Positions 45,640-54,694 of a stretch of 64,000 nucleotides of DNA are shown here, one piece after another. Origin of the DNA: Shewanella fodinae. GTDB lineage: Bacteria; Pseudomonadota; Gammaproteobacteria; Enterobacterales; Shewanellaceae. Each line of letters opens with the position of its first letter. Positions within the stretch are counted from its first letter, which is position 1. Both the position numbers and the translations under genes were made by a program. Where the stretch lies: the NCBI RefSeq assembly GCF_014651955.1, contig NZ_BMXW01000011.1:59747-123746 (forward strand), in the 5' to 3' direction. The notes under the pieces are model-generated. The model was not told the origin of the DNA, made no database searches, and worked only from the letters and a program-made list of their open reading frames with translations.

Positions 45640-46248
45640 ATGAGCAAAGACTATTTCTCCCATAAAGCACATATTTATGAGCAGGATAATAACCGTGTTG
45701 ATAACGTTGGTAATATCGCCGATGCCATCCGTCAACAAGTTACATTGTCATCGCAGATGCACTTACTGGACTTTGGTTCAGGCACTGGGCTGTTGCTGGA
45801 ACGATTAGCCCCGCACGTAAAAAAAATTACGGCGGTGGACATTTCAACGTCAATGCATCAGCAGTTGGCAGAAAAGCAGGACAAACTGCCGTGTGAATTA
45901 GCGATTATCCAGGCAAATCTGGAACAAGAGGATATTGATGGTGCGTTTGATGGCATTATTTCCTCCATGACGATGCATCATATTCGAGATATTACGGCGA
46001 TGTTTGCCAAGTTCCGACAGATGTTGCTACCGGGAGGCTTCATTGCCATTGCCGATCTGGATAAAGAAGACGGCAGTTTTCACACCGATGACACTGGGGT
46101 CTGTCATTTTGGTTTTGAACACCAGGAAATTGCCGCCGCCGCACGCCATGTGGGATTTACAGCAGTAAAAATCCGTAACGTCAGTATTGCCCGCAAGCCC
46201 CATGGTGATTATCCGGTCTTCCTGTTGACAGGACAGCTTGAGCAATGA
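45640..46248 (+). CDS. Class I SAM-dependent methyltransferase
   Basis: 202 residues from ATG 45640, preceded by AGGAACCAGGGGC; ATG 45613 adds nine residues with no good site. Motif I LLDFGSGTGLLLERLA, acidic motif II KITAVDISTSM, and DGIISSMTMHHIRD. Type-11 methyltransferase, substrate unknown. Ends in ATGA shared with the next gene. Confidence 0.88.
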   Translation: MSKDYFSHKAHIYEQDNNRVDNVGNIADAIRQQVTLSSQMHLLDFGSGTGLLLERLAPHVKKITAVDISTSMHQQLAEKQDKLPCELAIIQANLEQEDIDGAFDGIISSMTMHHIRDITAMFAKFRQMLLPGGFIAIADLDKEDGSFHTDDTGVCHFGFEHQEIAAAARHVGFTAVKIRNVSIARKPHGDYPVFLLTGQLEQ

Positions 46249-46793
46249 CTTCGGTGAGTCTTCTGCCATGGCGTTTAGCACGTCTACAGTTGCGCCAATT
46301 ACGCCCGGATGATATTAGCCCGTTTCATGGGTACCGTAGCGATCCCCGCGTTGCCCGGTTACAGGGATGGACGCCCTATACCTTATCTCAGAGCGAGGCG
46401 TTTATTAACGAACAAAGTCGCTTAGTCTTCCCACAAGCGGGCACCTGGCAACAATTGGCGCTGGCGTTAGTAGCCAATGATCAGTTAATTGGCGATGTAG
46501 GCATCTGGCTCGCAGACACGTTTACCGAGGCAGAGTTTGGCCTGAGTATCACTTATAACGCTCAAGGACAGGGTTATGGTACTGAAGCCGTTAGCGGAAT
46601 CATTGCGTTGCTATTTGCGGCGACACCAGTACAACGCATCATCGCCTGTACGGATCATCGCAACACTGCCTGCATCAACGCATTGTCTCGCGCAGATATG
46701 ACGCTTGAAGTTAGTCGTGAAGCGCAGTACAAAGGTGAGATATGTCAAGAGTTGCAGTTCGCCATCCGTCGTCAAGACTTCCAACAAAGATGA
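46245..46793 (+). CDS. RimJ/RimL-type GNAT acetyltransferase
   Basis: 182 residues: RLARLQLRQLRPDDISPFHGY, QLIGDVGIWLADTFTEAEFG and YNAQGQGYGTEAVSGIIALLF (acetyl-CoA loop). It overlaps the methyltransferase stop by 4 bases, so the two are translated together. A second GNAT of the same subtype follows. Confidence 0.87.
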   Translation: MTSVSLLPWRLARLQLRQLRPDDISPFHGYRSDPRVARLQGWTPYTLSQSEAFINEQSRLVFPQAGTWQQLALALVANDQLIGDVGIWLADTFTEAEFGLSITYNAQGQGYGTEAVSGIIALLFAATPVQRIIACTDHRNTACINALSRADMTLEVSREAQYKGEICQELQFAIRRQDFQQR

Positions 46794-46823
46794 CAATTGC
46801 AGGGTACAAGTAGAAGGGTCAAC

Positions 46824-47369
46824 ATGTTCGTGCTCAAGCAGCAAGTGCAGATTACCAGCCCAAGATTATTGCTGCGTCCTTTTGTTACATCGGATATCCC
46901 CACTATCGCCATGCTGGCAAATGATCGTGACATAGCCGATAACACACTCAATATCCCCTACCCCTACAGTGAAGACGATGCGCGGCTCTGGTTAGAGCTA
47001 CAGGCTCAACAAACACAATGCGGCGATAGCCACACATGGGCCATTACCTTAAAAGATTCGGGTGTTGTGGTTGGTGCCATCAGTTTAACCTTACTGCAGG
47101 CACAACAGGCAGAGACCGGCTACTGGATTGGGCGGGAATTTCGTAACCTAGGGTATTGTTCAGAAGCGCTGCAAGCCTTAATCAGAGTTGCGGCTGATAC
47201 CTACCACTTAACGAGCATTAGCGCAGTGCATTTACGCAGTAATCCTGCATCAGGGCGAGTCATGCATCATGCTGGGATGCAACACATTGCTGCAGATGTG
47301 CGACCTGATAGCCAGGGGAAGCGCGTGCCGGTAGAGATTTATTGCTTAGTATTGTCATCCTCTCACTAA
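46824..47369 (+). CDS. RimJ/RimL-type GNAT acetyltransferase
   Basis: 181 residues from ATG 46824, with AGAAGGG upstream. ITSPRLLLRPFVTSDIPTIAML, VGAISLTLLQAQQAETGYWIG and REFRNLGYCSEALQALIRV are typical of the RimJ type. Adjacent to another RimJ-type gene, possibly an old tandem duplication. Confidence 0.87.
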   Translation: MFVLKQQVQITSPRLLLRPFVTSDIPTIAMLANDRDIADNTLNIPYPYSEDDARLWLELQAQQTQCGDSHTWAITLKDSGVVVGAISLTLLQAQQAETGYWIGREFRNLGYCSEALQALIRVAADTYHLTSISAVHLRSNPASGRVMHHAGMQHIAADVRPDSQGKRVPVEIYCLVLSSSH

Positions 47370-47418
47370 CAATGCGCTGAAACCGACATGATCAACAACC
47401 GCCATCGGTAATACTGCG

Positions 47419-48476
47419 TCAAAGTGTTGAGACTGATGGGGGCGAGATTCCTACAGTTGCCACAGCAGGAGCGACAAGATTTCTGCCACTGTCTTTAGCT
47501 ATATACAACATATGGTCAGCCTCTAAAAACAATGTCTCCAAGCAATTCTGCTTTATGTCAATGAGACAACTGGCGACCCCGAAACTGGCGGTTATTCGGA
47601 TCGGCTTATGTGTAACTGTCAGCGGGTTACACTCCAGCAGAACACGAAGCTGTTCTGCATATCTGACAGCTTGAGGTAACGCAGTATCAGGCAATAGAAT
47701 TGCCATCTCCTCGCCGCCCCAACGGGCCAGAATATCGTTTTTCCGCTGCTGCTGACTCAGCAAGACCGCGACCTGATGAAGCGCCTGATCCCCCACTTGG
47801 TGGCCGTAGTTGTCATTGATAGCCTTAAAATGATCAATATCTATCATAATAAAACTCACCGGCTTACGATGGTTTTCTGCTTGCTGCAGATATTGTCCAG
47901 CAATATCCTCAAACGCTCGACGATTGTGTAAGCGAGTCAGCAGGTCATGAGTGGCCAAATACTGTGCGGTAATCTTCTCTTGCTCGATGTTTCGTAACCG
48001 AGAAGCTAATACTGTTGCGAGGATCATGGCTTCGAATACCACCCCGATTTCAGCCCCATGAAAGCCCCAGGAGGTGTATGAAATAATCCCCCACACCGAT
48101 AAGGCACTCGTTAGCAATCCAAACATACTAAAACTCACTGCCAGTAACAGATAACGGGCATCAATTGACGCGGCAACATTCAACAACGCTACCACTATCA
48201 TTATCAACGTCGTCAGCGTTACAAAGCTAAAGGCAATCCACGACATGAGCAGGTGTAATTGCAAAAAAATGGCGATAACACTGCTGATAATCCCCACCGC
48301 AACATAGAGTTTAAGCATTCGCGACAACGGTGATTGCTTACGGCTTAATGGCAGATAACTGCTCAAGAATATCAACCCACATACGCCGTGTAACACCATA
48401 AAAAACAATGTGCTGTAGTTTTGTAACTGCGGCGAGTTGGGATAAAACCAGGAAAAGGCAAAACCTTCATAACCTA
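47419..48476 (-). pseudogene. C-terminal part of a disrupted 7TMR-DISM diguanylate cyclase
   Basis: Encodes the last ~350 residues: from LGYEGFAFSW through the remaining transmembrane helices of the 7TMR-DISM domain, then GGDEF with MIDIDHFKAINDNYGHQVGDQAL and RWGGEEMAILLP (active signature kept). It is cut from its N-terminal part (49631-50297) by an IS630-type element. Removing the element and one TA rejoins the frame as ...VVMNL-GYEGF.... An ATG inside the element at 48570 is in frame and could yield a 383-residue hybrid, so residual cyclase activity is possible. Confidence 0.85.
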
Positions 48477-49628
48477 AATAGCTGATCCGAATACTGCTAC
48501 ATTTTCGCGATGCCGTGTCCGTTGCCGGGGAAAGGCGAAACGGTTTCCATAAAATGCCATACCTTGCCAAGAAGTTCCCGCATGTTTCGGCAACTGTGAT
48601 TACGGGTTACCGTTTCATGTAGTGCCAACCATAAGCGCTCTATCTTGTTGACCCAAGGTGAGTATACCGGTTGAAACAACAACCTGAACTTGGGGTTGCT
48701 CTTGAGCCAAGCCAGGGTTTTACGGCTCTTGTGAATGATGTAATTATCTAGAATTAGCGTGATAGTTTTGGCTTTGCGGTAATGTCGTTTGAGCTTTTCC
48801 AGCACCGCAATAAACAGCTCCGACGCCTTGCTGGCGCTGCTCACATAAAGCACTTTTCCTGTCTTGGTATGCAGCGCTCCTGCCAAGTAGTGCTTGCGGT
48901 TGTTACCCGGGGTGACCACGCGTTTTTGTTGCCCTTTGGGCATCCAGTCCGCCCCGATTTTGGGGTTAAGGTCGATGTCTACTTCATCTTCATAGAATAC
49001 CGGGTGCTCAGCACTGCTCTGCTCAAGTGCCTGATTTATGGCGGCCATTTTCTCAGCTTTGTATGGGTCTTTAATGCGCAACGTCGGGGCTGAGCGGCGC
49101 CAGACTATGCCTGCTTCGGGTAACAGGCGGCGAATGGTTGATGCAGCGACGCATAGCTTAAGCTGTGCATTAATCACCTTGGCAAGCAGCTCACTGCTCC
49201 AGCGGCTACGCTGGTAACCAAAGTCTTCCGGACAAAGCTGGATAAGCAGTGACAGACAGAGCAATATCGGGTTAATAGGCAAGACGGTTGGCCGCCCCGG
49301 TTTCTCTGATTTCAGTCCATCAATGCCACATTGGGTGTACCAGCCCAACCATCGGCCGATGCTGGAGCGGGCTGCGCCGGTAATGTGCTGAACTTGGGTA
49401 ACCGGCAGCCCTTGATGCAACATCAACATCGCAATAAGACGTCGGGCAAAGTGCTTATCGTTGGTTTTTTGAATCAATTTTTGCATGCGCTTGCGCTCAG
49501 CGCGGCATAGTGGTGCTAAGATGGCCATTCCCAGTCCTCGGCGAGTGGTGGGTTTGTTTGGCGATAGATCTGATCGCTCAAACAGGACTGAGTTCCCTTC
49601 CTGTGATCTACTATTTGGAACAGTTATT
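48477..49628. mobile_element. IS630-family insertion sequence, 1152 bp
   Basis: Bounded by TA on both sides (48475-48476 and 49629-49630), the target duplication of the IS630/Tc1 superfamily. Terminal inverted repeats: left end AATAGCTGATCCGAATACT, right end (reverse complement) AATAACTGTTCCAAATAGT, 15 of 19 identical. One transposase gene on the minus strand. The ends were set by the requirement that the interrupted gene reads through after removal, which agrees with the repeats. Confidence 0.92.
48497..49528 (-). CDS. IS630-family DDE transposase
   Basis: 343 residues, complete. N-terminal helix-turn-helix (MLHQGLPVTQVQHITGAARSSIGRWL), winged second domain, then the DDE nuclease: YEDEVDIDLNPKIGADWMPKGQ (first Asp region), TLILDNYIIHKSR (second Asp) and VYSPWVNKIERLWLALHE (final Glu). 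It appears intact and the element may still move. Confidence 0.93.
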   Translation of the reverse strand: MAILAPLCRAERKRMQKLIQKTNDKHFARRLIAMLMLHQGLPVTQVQHITGAARSSIGRWLGWYTQCGIDGLKSEKPGRPTVLPINPILLCLSLLIQLCPEDFGYQRSRWSSELLAKVINAQLKLCVAASTIRRLLPEAGIVWRRSAPTLRIKDPYKAEKMAAINQALEQSSAEHPVFYEDEVDIDLNPKIGADWMPKGQQKRVVTPGNNRKHYLAGALHTKTGKVLYVSSASKASELFIAVLEKLKRHYRKAKTITLILDNYIIHKSRKTLAWLKSNPKFRLLFQPVYSPWVNKIERLWLALHETVTRNHSCRNMRELLGKVWHFMETVSPFPGNGHGIAKM

Positions 49629-49630
49629 TA

Positions 49631-50297
49631 GATTCATCACCACAAAACAGCCAATATAAAAAGAATAATAAAGAGCGACGATTTGCTTTAGGCTGATGTA
49701 CAACAGCATATTAAAACCGACAAGCGCCAGTAAAAAACCGTATACAATCCCAAGCACAACATGGGTTTTGATCTGTTGTGAACGCGCTTGTTCAATACTT
49801 GTCAGGGCAATTGGCAATGTCAGCGGGTCAAGCGACTTTCCCCGAATAAAAATCTCACTCTCTCCGGGTGGTATATCAACATCAAACATATAACCAATCG
49901 TTGGCACCAAATGGTCACTGGCGGGTTCAGCATCTCCCGCATGCCAGTGTTTGAGCACTTGCTGGTGTTGTTGCAGATAAACGTCAACCGACTCAACCCA
50001 CGTTTGTGCGGCAACCAAACTTTGCCGCAATTGCATTGAGGTTGGATTGGTGATGGAAAGTCTTACCCAAGCAGTTTTGCGGTTAATCCCGAAGGTGAGG
50101 AATGGCTGAGCCACCGCAATATAATCCCCGTTCTGGAATCTTTGTTGTACTTGAGCCAGAGATAGCTCTGTAACACTGTCGTCCTGCAAGTAACTAATGG
50201 CGGAGACGAAAGGCATTAGCGGCTTATGTTCTGATGCCTCGGCAGCTTGCCAGCAACACATCATCACAAAGATGATAAAACTGCGAAACATCATCAT
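49631..50297 (-). pseudogene. N-terminal part of the disrupted 7TMR-DISM diguanylate cyclase
   Basis: 222 residues before the insertion: signal peptide, periplasmic 7TMR-DISMED2 domain (FLTFGINRKTAWVRLSITNPT, AAQTWVESVDVYLQQ, PPGESEIFIRG) and the first transmembrane helices (HVVLGIVYGFLLALVGFNMLLY). The frame runs into the element and stops after NNCSK. The intact gene would have been a carbohydrate- or ligand-sensing membrane cyclase of ~575 residues. Confidence 0.85.
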
Positions 50298-50481
50298 GGG
50301 TCAGTTAACGTTTTTCATTCTTGGAAAAATACCTTAGTTTACGAACTAACTAATTAGTCGCCAATAGCGTGATTAGCTCAGGTCTGAAAGCTGTTGCATT
50401 ATCGGCAACGTTTGTTTGTTGAACCGCACAACATCAGCACTCAAAGGTGGAAATAAAGCAAAACAAGCTGGCAAAAACAAA

Positions 50482-50503
50482 CCACCTTATCGCTAAGGTG
50501 GTC
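50482..50503 (-). terminator. Terminator of the flavoprotein/tetraheme operon
   Basis: ACCACCTTA at 50482-50490 pairs with TAAGGTGGT at 50495-50503; on the minus strand it is followed by TTGTTTTT, 30 bases after the stop. Confidence 0.82.
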
Positions 50504-50533
50504 TGTAATTAACGCCATTTTATCATCGCACAG

Positions 50534-50890
50534 TTATGGGACGATAAAGTTCCAACGTGGGTGACAGCTGACACAAGCGTTTTCAGATTTCTGGTGTATT
50601 TTATGGCAGCTTAGACATTTAGTTTCAGTACCAAAGTGGCGATTGTTATGCACATTGGTTGGTTTCATATCTTTAGTTTTTTCTGCCAATTTCTTGGTGT
50701 TGTGACACTGTACACACTTCATCATAGTCACAGCTTCACGTGGCTGAGCGTCACCATGACAAGAGGCACACTTGACCCCTTTAGAAAAGTGGTACTGATC
50801 CAACAACATTTCACTTTTAGCCATAGCGCTTCCAGCAAAAACTGTCAACACCGCCACAATTAATACATTGAATATATTGAATTTCTTCAT
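50534..50890 (-). CDS. Periplasmic tetraheme cytochrome c
   Basis: 118 residues with signal peptide ending AMA (residue 24). CXXCH at 41-45 (CASCH), 59-63 (CVQCH), 92-96 (CLSCH) and 106-110 (CVSCH). It resembles the heme domain of Shewanella flavocytochrome c as a free-standing subunit, with histidines (H34, H81, H85, H99) placed to serve as distal ligands. Located 71 bases after the flavoprotein gene; the pair probably forms a split flavocytochrome. Confidence 0.92.
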   Translation of the reverse strand: MKKFNIFNVLIVAVLTVFAGSAMAKSEMLLDQYHFSKGVKCASCHGDAQPREAVTMMKCVQCHNTKKLAEKTKDMKPTNVHNNRHFGTETKCLSCHKIHQKSENACVSCHPRWNFIVP

Positions 50891-50961
50891 TTTGATTTTT
50901 CCATTTTTCTCATTCGGTAATACGCGTCCACATCATAGACGCCCTCTGCTAACAGCGCGTC

Positions 50962-52641
50962 TTACAGGCTGGCAACATATTTGCCTGCAAGGTAACCGAA
51001 GGTGTAGCAACGGCCTAATGACAAACCGAATACAGTTAACGGATAGTCAACGCCGCCGTAGAAACCCGCCGCCATGTTACCCACGATGAACAGACCTGGA
51101 ATTTCTTTACCGTCTGCATCCAGTGCTTGGTGATGGGTGTTAACCAGCAAACCAGAACACAGGGTAGAGATACGCATGCGGCGGTGGATACCGTAAAATG
51201 GAGGTTTAAGTACAGGCACCATGCGGCTTGCAGTTTTACCGAAATCTTCATCTTTCCCTTTGGCACACAGTTCGTTATAACGCTTAACGCTGGCAACAAA
51301 GGTCTTAGGGTCACATTCCAGTTTCTTCGCCAGCTCTTCCAGTGTGTCAGCTTTGTAAGTGTTGGTGATGGACGGGAATACCCCAGGTTTTTCACCTGGC
51401 TCTTCAGGCATATACACTTTGATTTCTTCGGGGCTATATAGATGACCTGGCCAATCTTTGGCAGTTGTCATGTAATCTGCATCAAACACTTGAGAGTAGT
51501 GACCTTGGTTCACTTCATCTTTCAAGTAGTTATTCATCAAAGACATTTCAACAGTTTCGTTGACGAAACGCTCACCTTTACGGTTGACAGCCAAGAATGG
51601 CATATCGCACATTGACGCAGGGCCCGCATCGAAGTCATGCAGCATTTTGGTGTGGCCAACGGGTTCGATAACACCGCCCGCCCAGTAAGCCATTGCAAAG
51701 CCATCGCCCATACGATCTTGTTGCTTACGCTCGAAGTTTTTCAGATCAGGGATGAAGAAATCACACATGGCTTTGTTGTTCTGATAGTCACCAGCAGACA
51801 AGATAACGCCTTTCTTCGCCATATATTTGTGGTATTTACCATCACGGTCTTGTGCAATAACACCGACAACTTTGCCTGATTTTTCTTGGATCAGTTGTTT
51901 TGCTGGCATATTGTAAAAGAACTTCACGCCAGCCTTTTCGGCAGTTTTTGCCAGCGCACGCATACCATCGCCAGTGGTATAAGGTTTAGGGCCACAGAAA
52001 GAGGTAACAAAGTTCAAACGGTCGCCTTTGTCAGCAATACCGTGAATACCGTGTTGTGGGCCAGTACCTTGGTCAACCACCTGACCACCGCCCTTTTTGA
52101 TACGATCAATCACCCAAGTAACCGCTTCACCTGAGTTATATGCCCATTCTCTCAACAGCCCAGGATGTGAACGGTGCTGGTTGTCCGCCATTAAACGGTT
52201 TACCAAAGCCTCGATAGCAGATTTATCACTGTTTTTCAGATCGATACCTGAACCAGTGTTACCTTGCGAAATAGCTGTAGCTTGTTTTTGCAGACAAGCT
52301 ACGGAAGCACCTGATTCACGGGCAGACAATGCTGCAGGAACCCCTGATGCCCCGGCACCCACAACGACTACGTCAAAGGTTTGGGTAGAGGCGATTTCTG
52401 CATCAGAAATCTCTTTTGGTTTAGGCATGAATCCAAGCGTTGCGCCGCCAATTTCTGCATATTGCTGTCCGACGACAAGCGGATCGGCACTAGCAGTGCC
52501 TACGCCCAGACCAGCAACTGCTAAACCACCTGTTCCAACCGCCATACGGCTAAGGAAGGTACGGCGTGAGATGCCATTTTGTAAAACATTAGCTGTATAT
52601 TGGTCGACTTCTTGTTTTTTCTGAGAATGGTCTTTACTCAT
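50962..52641 (-). CDS. Tat-exported FAD flavoprotein, fumarate-reductase-like
   Basis: 559 residues. Tat leader SRRTFLSRMAVG (R26, R27), FAD site VVVVGAGASGVPAALSARESG (about 91-112), and end PGLFIVGNMAAGFYGGVDYPLTVFGLSLGRCYTFG. It belongs to the fumarate reductase/3-oxosteroid dehydrogenase family. The substrate-binding HHTMGG motif of fumarate reductases is absent; in its place is RRMRISTLCSGLLVN, so fumarate is unlikely to be the substrate. Other Shewanella enzymes of this type reduce urocanate, methacrylate or cinnamates. It receives electrons from the downstream tetraheme subunit. AAAGGAGCCC precedes the ATG. Confidence 0.9.
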   Translation of the reverse strand: MSKDHSQKKQEVDQYTANVLQNGISRRTFLSRMAVGTGGLAVAGLGVGTASADPLVVGQQYAEIGGATLGFMPKPKEISDAEIASTQTFDVVVVGAGASGVPAALSARESGASVACLQKQATAISQGNTGSGIDLKNSDKSAIEALVNRLMADNQHRSHPGLLREWAYNSGEAVTWVIDRIKKGGGQVVDQGTGPQHGIHGIADKGDRLNFVTSFCGPKPYTTGDGMRALAKTAEKAGVKFFYNMPAKQLIQEKSGKVVGVIAQDRDGKYHKYMAKKGVILSAGDYQNNKAMCDFFIPDLKNFERKQQDRMGDGFAMAYWAGGVIEPVGHTKMLHDFDAGPASMCDMPFLAVNRKGERFVNETVEMSLMNNYLKDEVNQGHYSQVFDADYMTTAKDWPGHLYSPEEIKVYMPEEPGEKPGVFPSITNTYKADTLEELAKKLECDPKTFVASVKRYNELCAKGKDEDFGKTASRMVPVLKPPFYGIHRRMRISTLCSGLLVNTHHQALDADGKEIPGLFIVGNMAAGFYGGVDYPLTVFGLSLGRCYTFGYLAGKYVASL

Positions 52642-53227
52642 ATTGGGCTCCTTTACTCATTTTCATTCCCCCTAGACCCACGTAAGCAAACAGTGTTTAC
52701 TGCTAACCATGACGCTGTCTTTGGTTATAACTGCATATAATTTCTTGTAAAAAAATTGGAGTGAGATCGTGAAAAAACTGATTAAAAATCACACATCCTG
52801 CAAACATTTTTAAATATATTACATATGACATATAACCAAAAGAACGATACTTTATGTCTTTGCAGCGCTTCGCAAAATCGTCCATTTTGCGAGCTGCTAT
52901 TCAAAAGATTTCATTTGCTTTCATGAATATAAAAAAGTTGATAACACATCACAGAACCAGCGCATCGATACTCATAGGGCAAAATGGTTTTAAGGAGAAC
53001 ACCGCTTTAGCTGTTGAAGCAGTATTAACATTGTGAAATAACTAAACGGGGTAATGACTTCAAGATGCTAGGATAATAAGCTTGCTGAGAGCGGGATTGA
53101 GTAGATGATTATCGTTTAATCCGTACACACTTGTTCATCCTCCTCGGGCTTAAAATCCTGCGGCTGTATAACTGGTGTCCTAACGTCTTCTTTGTGTTAG
53201 CTAGCAAATTCATGAAACAGGTGTCAA
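52642..53227. promoter_or_regulatory. Long intergenic region upstream of the flavoprotein and racemase genes
   Basis: 586 bases, A/T-rich, no credible gene; the 60-codon frames at 52703-52885 and 52854-53036 look random. It contains an inverted repeat CGCAAAAT-CGTCC-ATTTTGCG near 52872-52892 and an almost FNR-like TGATTAAAAATCA near 52780. It must hold the divergent promoters. Confidence 0.4.
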
Positions 53228-53939
53228 ATGAATACCATAGGTTTACTCGGCGGAATGAGCTGGGAAAGCACTCAAAGTTACTATCGATTGATAAATCAGG
53301 GTGTCAACGCTAGGTTGGGAGAATTACATTCAGCCCAATTAGTGTTGTACAGTGTTGATTTTTCGCCAATAGAACAGCTACAACATCAGGGCGACCTGGC
53401 AGGCAACAGCCCGGATACTGTGCCAAGCAGCACACAGCATCGAACAAGCGGGTGCCCAGGCTCTGCTTATCTGTACCAACACCATGCATAAAGTGGCCGA
53501 TGAAATTGCTGCCGCAATCAACATTCCGTTACTTCATATTGCCGATGCCACAGGTGAAGTATTGCAGCGGCAAGGGATCAAAACCGTTGGATTGCTGGGA
53601 ACAGCCTTTACCATGGAGCAGGATTTTTATCGAGAGCGGTTGCGACAGAAATTTGGACTTGAAGTATTAATCCCACCACCTCAACAACGCCAGTTGGTGC
53701 ATCAAGTGATTTATGAGGAACTTTGCGCAGGTAAAATACTCTCCGCCTCAAAAGCAACTTATCTCGACATCATTGATGAACTGGCAACCCGTGGTGCCGA
53801 AGCGGTGATTCTTGGTTGTACTGAAATCGGGCTATTGGTGCAGCAACAAGACACCCACATCAAGCTGTTAGATACCACCACCCTGCATGCAGCAAAAGCC
53901 GTAGACTTTGCACTAGGCACGACTTCACCACAGGAGTAA
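53228..53939 (+). pseudogene. Aspartate/glutamate racemase, frameshifted
   Basis: The first part reads MNTIGLLGGMSWESTQSYYR to HQGD and the second continues W-Q-A-T-A-R-I-L-C-Q-A-A to CTNTMHKVADEIAAAIN and ends in LGCTEIGLL. The frames join only if one C of the CC at 53395-53396 is removed. Both catalytic cysteines (CTNTMH and LGCTE) survive on the second frame, which alone could start at ATG 53484 but would lack the first Cys. YgeA-like family, interconverting D/L amino acids. Decay or a sequencing error are both possible. Confidence 0.88.
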
Positions 53940-53948
53940 TTGCCTCTT

Positions 53949-54593
53949 ATGTTTGGCACCCATGATATTGCACTATTTATGCTGTCAGGTTTACTACTAA
54001 ATTTAGTCCCTGGCCCCGATTCGTTATTGATTATAAGCAAAAGTGCCACTCACGGTTGGCGAGCGGGATGTGTTGCCGCATTGGGGATTGGCAGTGGTTT
54101 GTTAGTCCATATTTTCGCTGCGGCGCTTGGTTTGTCGGCGATCCTCGCCAGTTCTGCAACAGCCTTTACAATTGTCAAAATCATCGGCGCCATCTACTTG
54201 ATTTATATTGGAATAAAGGCGTTATTACAGAAAGCCAATCACGCCGACACCAACATGGCTCAAACACAAACGATGCCTGCCGAAAGCCTGCGACAAGTCT
54301 ATGTCCAAGGCTTTTTTACCAATGCCCTTAACCCTAAGGTAGCACTGTTCTTTTTAGCCTTTGTGCCGCAGTTTATCAGCCAGGATGCAGATCATAAGGC
54401 TGTTGCCTTTATGTTTCTGGGGCTGATTTTTGAGTGCAACAGCATGCTCTACTGCTTATTGCTGGCAGTACTCGCCGATAGCGCAAGTAAACACTTGAAA
54501 GGGCGACAGCAACTAGGCATTTGGCTCAACAAGCTAGTCGGCACTTTGTTTGTGTCCCTTGGAATTAAGCTAGCACTAGCCAGTCGTGGCTAG
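53949..54593 (+). CDS. LysE/RhtB-family amino-acid exporter
   Basis: 214 residues, five or six helices: LLLNLVPGPDSLLIISKSATHG (family signature GPD), YLIYIGIKALL and FTNALNPKVALFFLAFVPQF. A TTG at 53940 lies closer to the AGGAG at 53932 and is an alternative start. It follows the racemase by 9 bases, so racemase and exporter were probably one operon for amino-acid conversion and release. Confidence 0.88.
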   Translation: MFGTHDIALFMLSGLLLNLVPGPDSLLIISKSATHGWRAGCVAALGIGSGLLVHIFAAALGLSAILASSATAFTIVKIIGAIYLIYIGIKALLQKANHADTNMAQTQTMPAESLRQVYVQGFFTNALNPKVALFFLAFVPQFISQDADHKAVAFMFLGLIFECNSMLYCLLLAVLADSASKHLKGRQQLGIWLNKLVGTLFVSLGIKLALASRG

Positions 54594-54694
54594 ACTATAC
54601 GAGGTCGGCTAACGGCATCCCCACTGCTTGGCCGTTTGTTGTATCATGTAGCAATTTTTGGAGACGGGTCAGATTTTCCGTCAGAGGTTATTGC

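Noticed and set aside
52770..52800. FNR-like TGATTAAAAATCA upstream of the flavoprotein
   Set aside because: The spacer is five bases instead of four and the outer T/A positions do not match, so it is not a true FNR box.
52703..53036. Two 60-codon frames in the long region before the racemase
   Set aside because: No ribosome sites and no protein-like pattern; A/T-rich promoter DNA.
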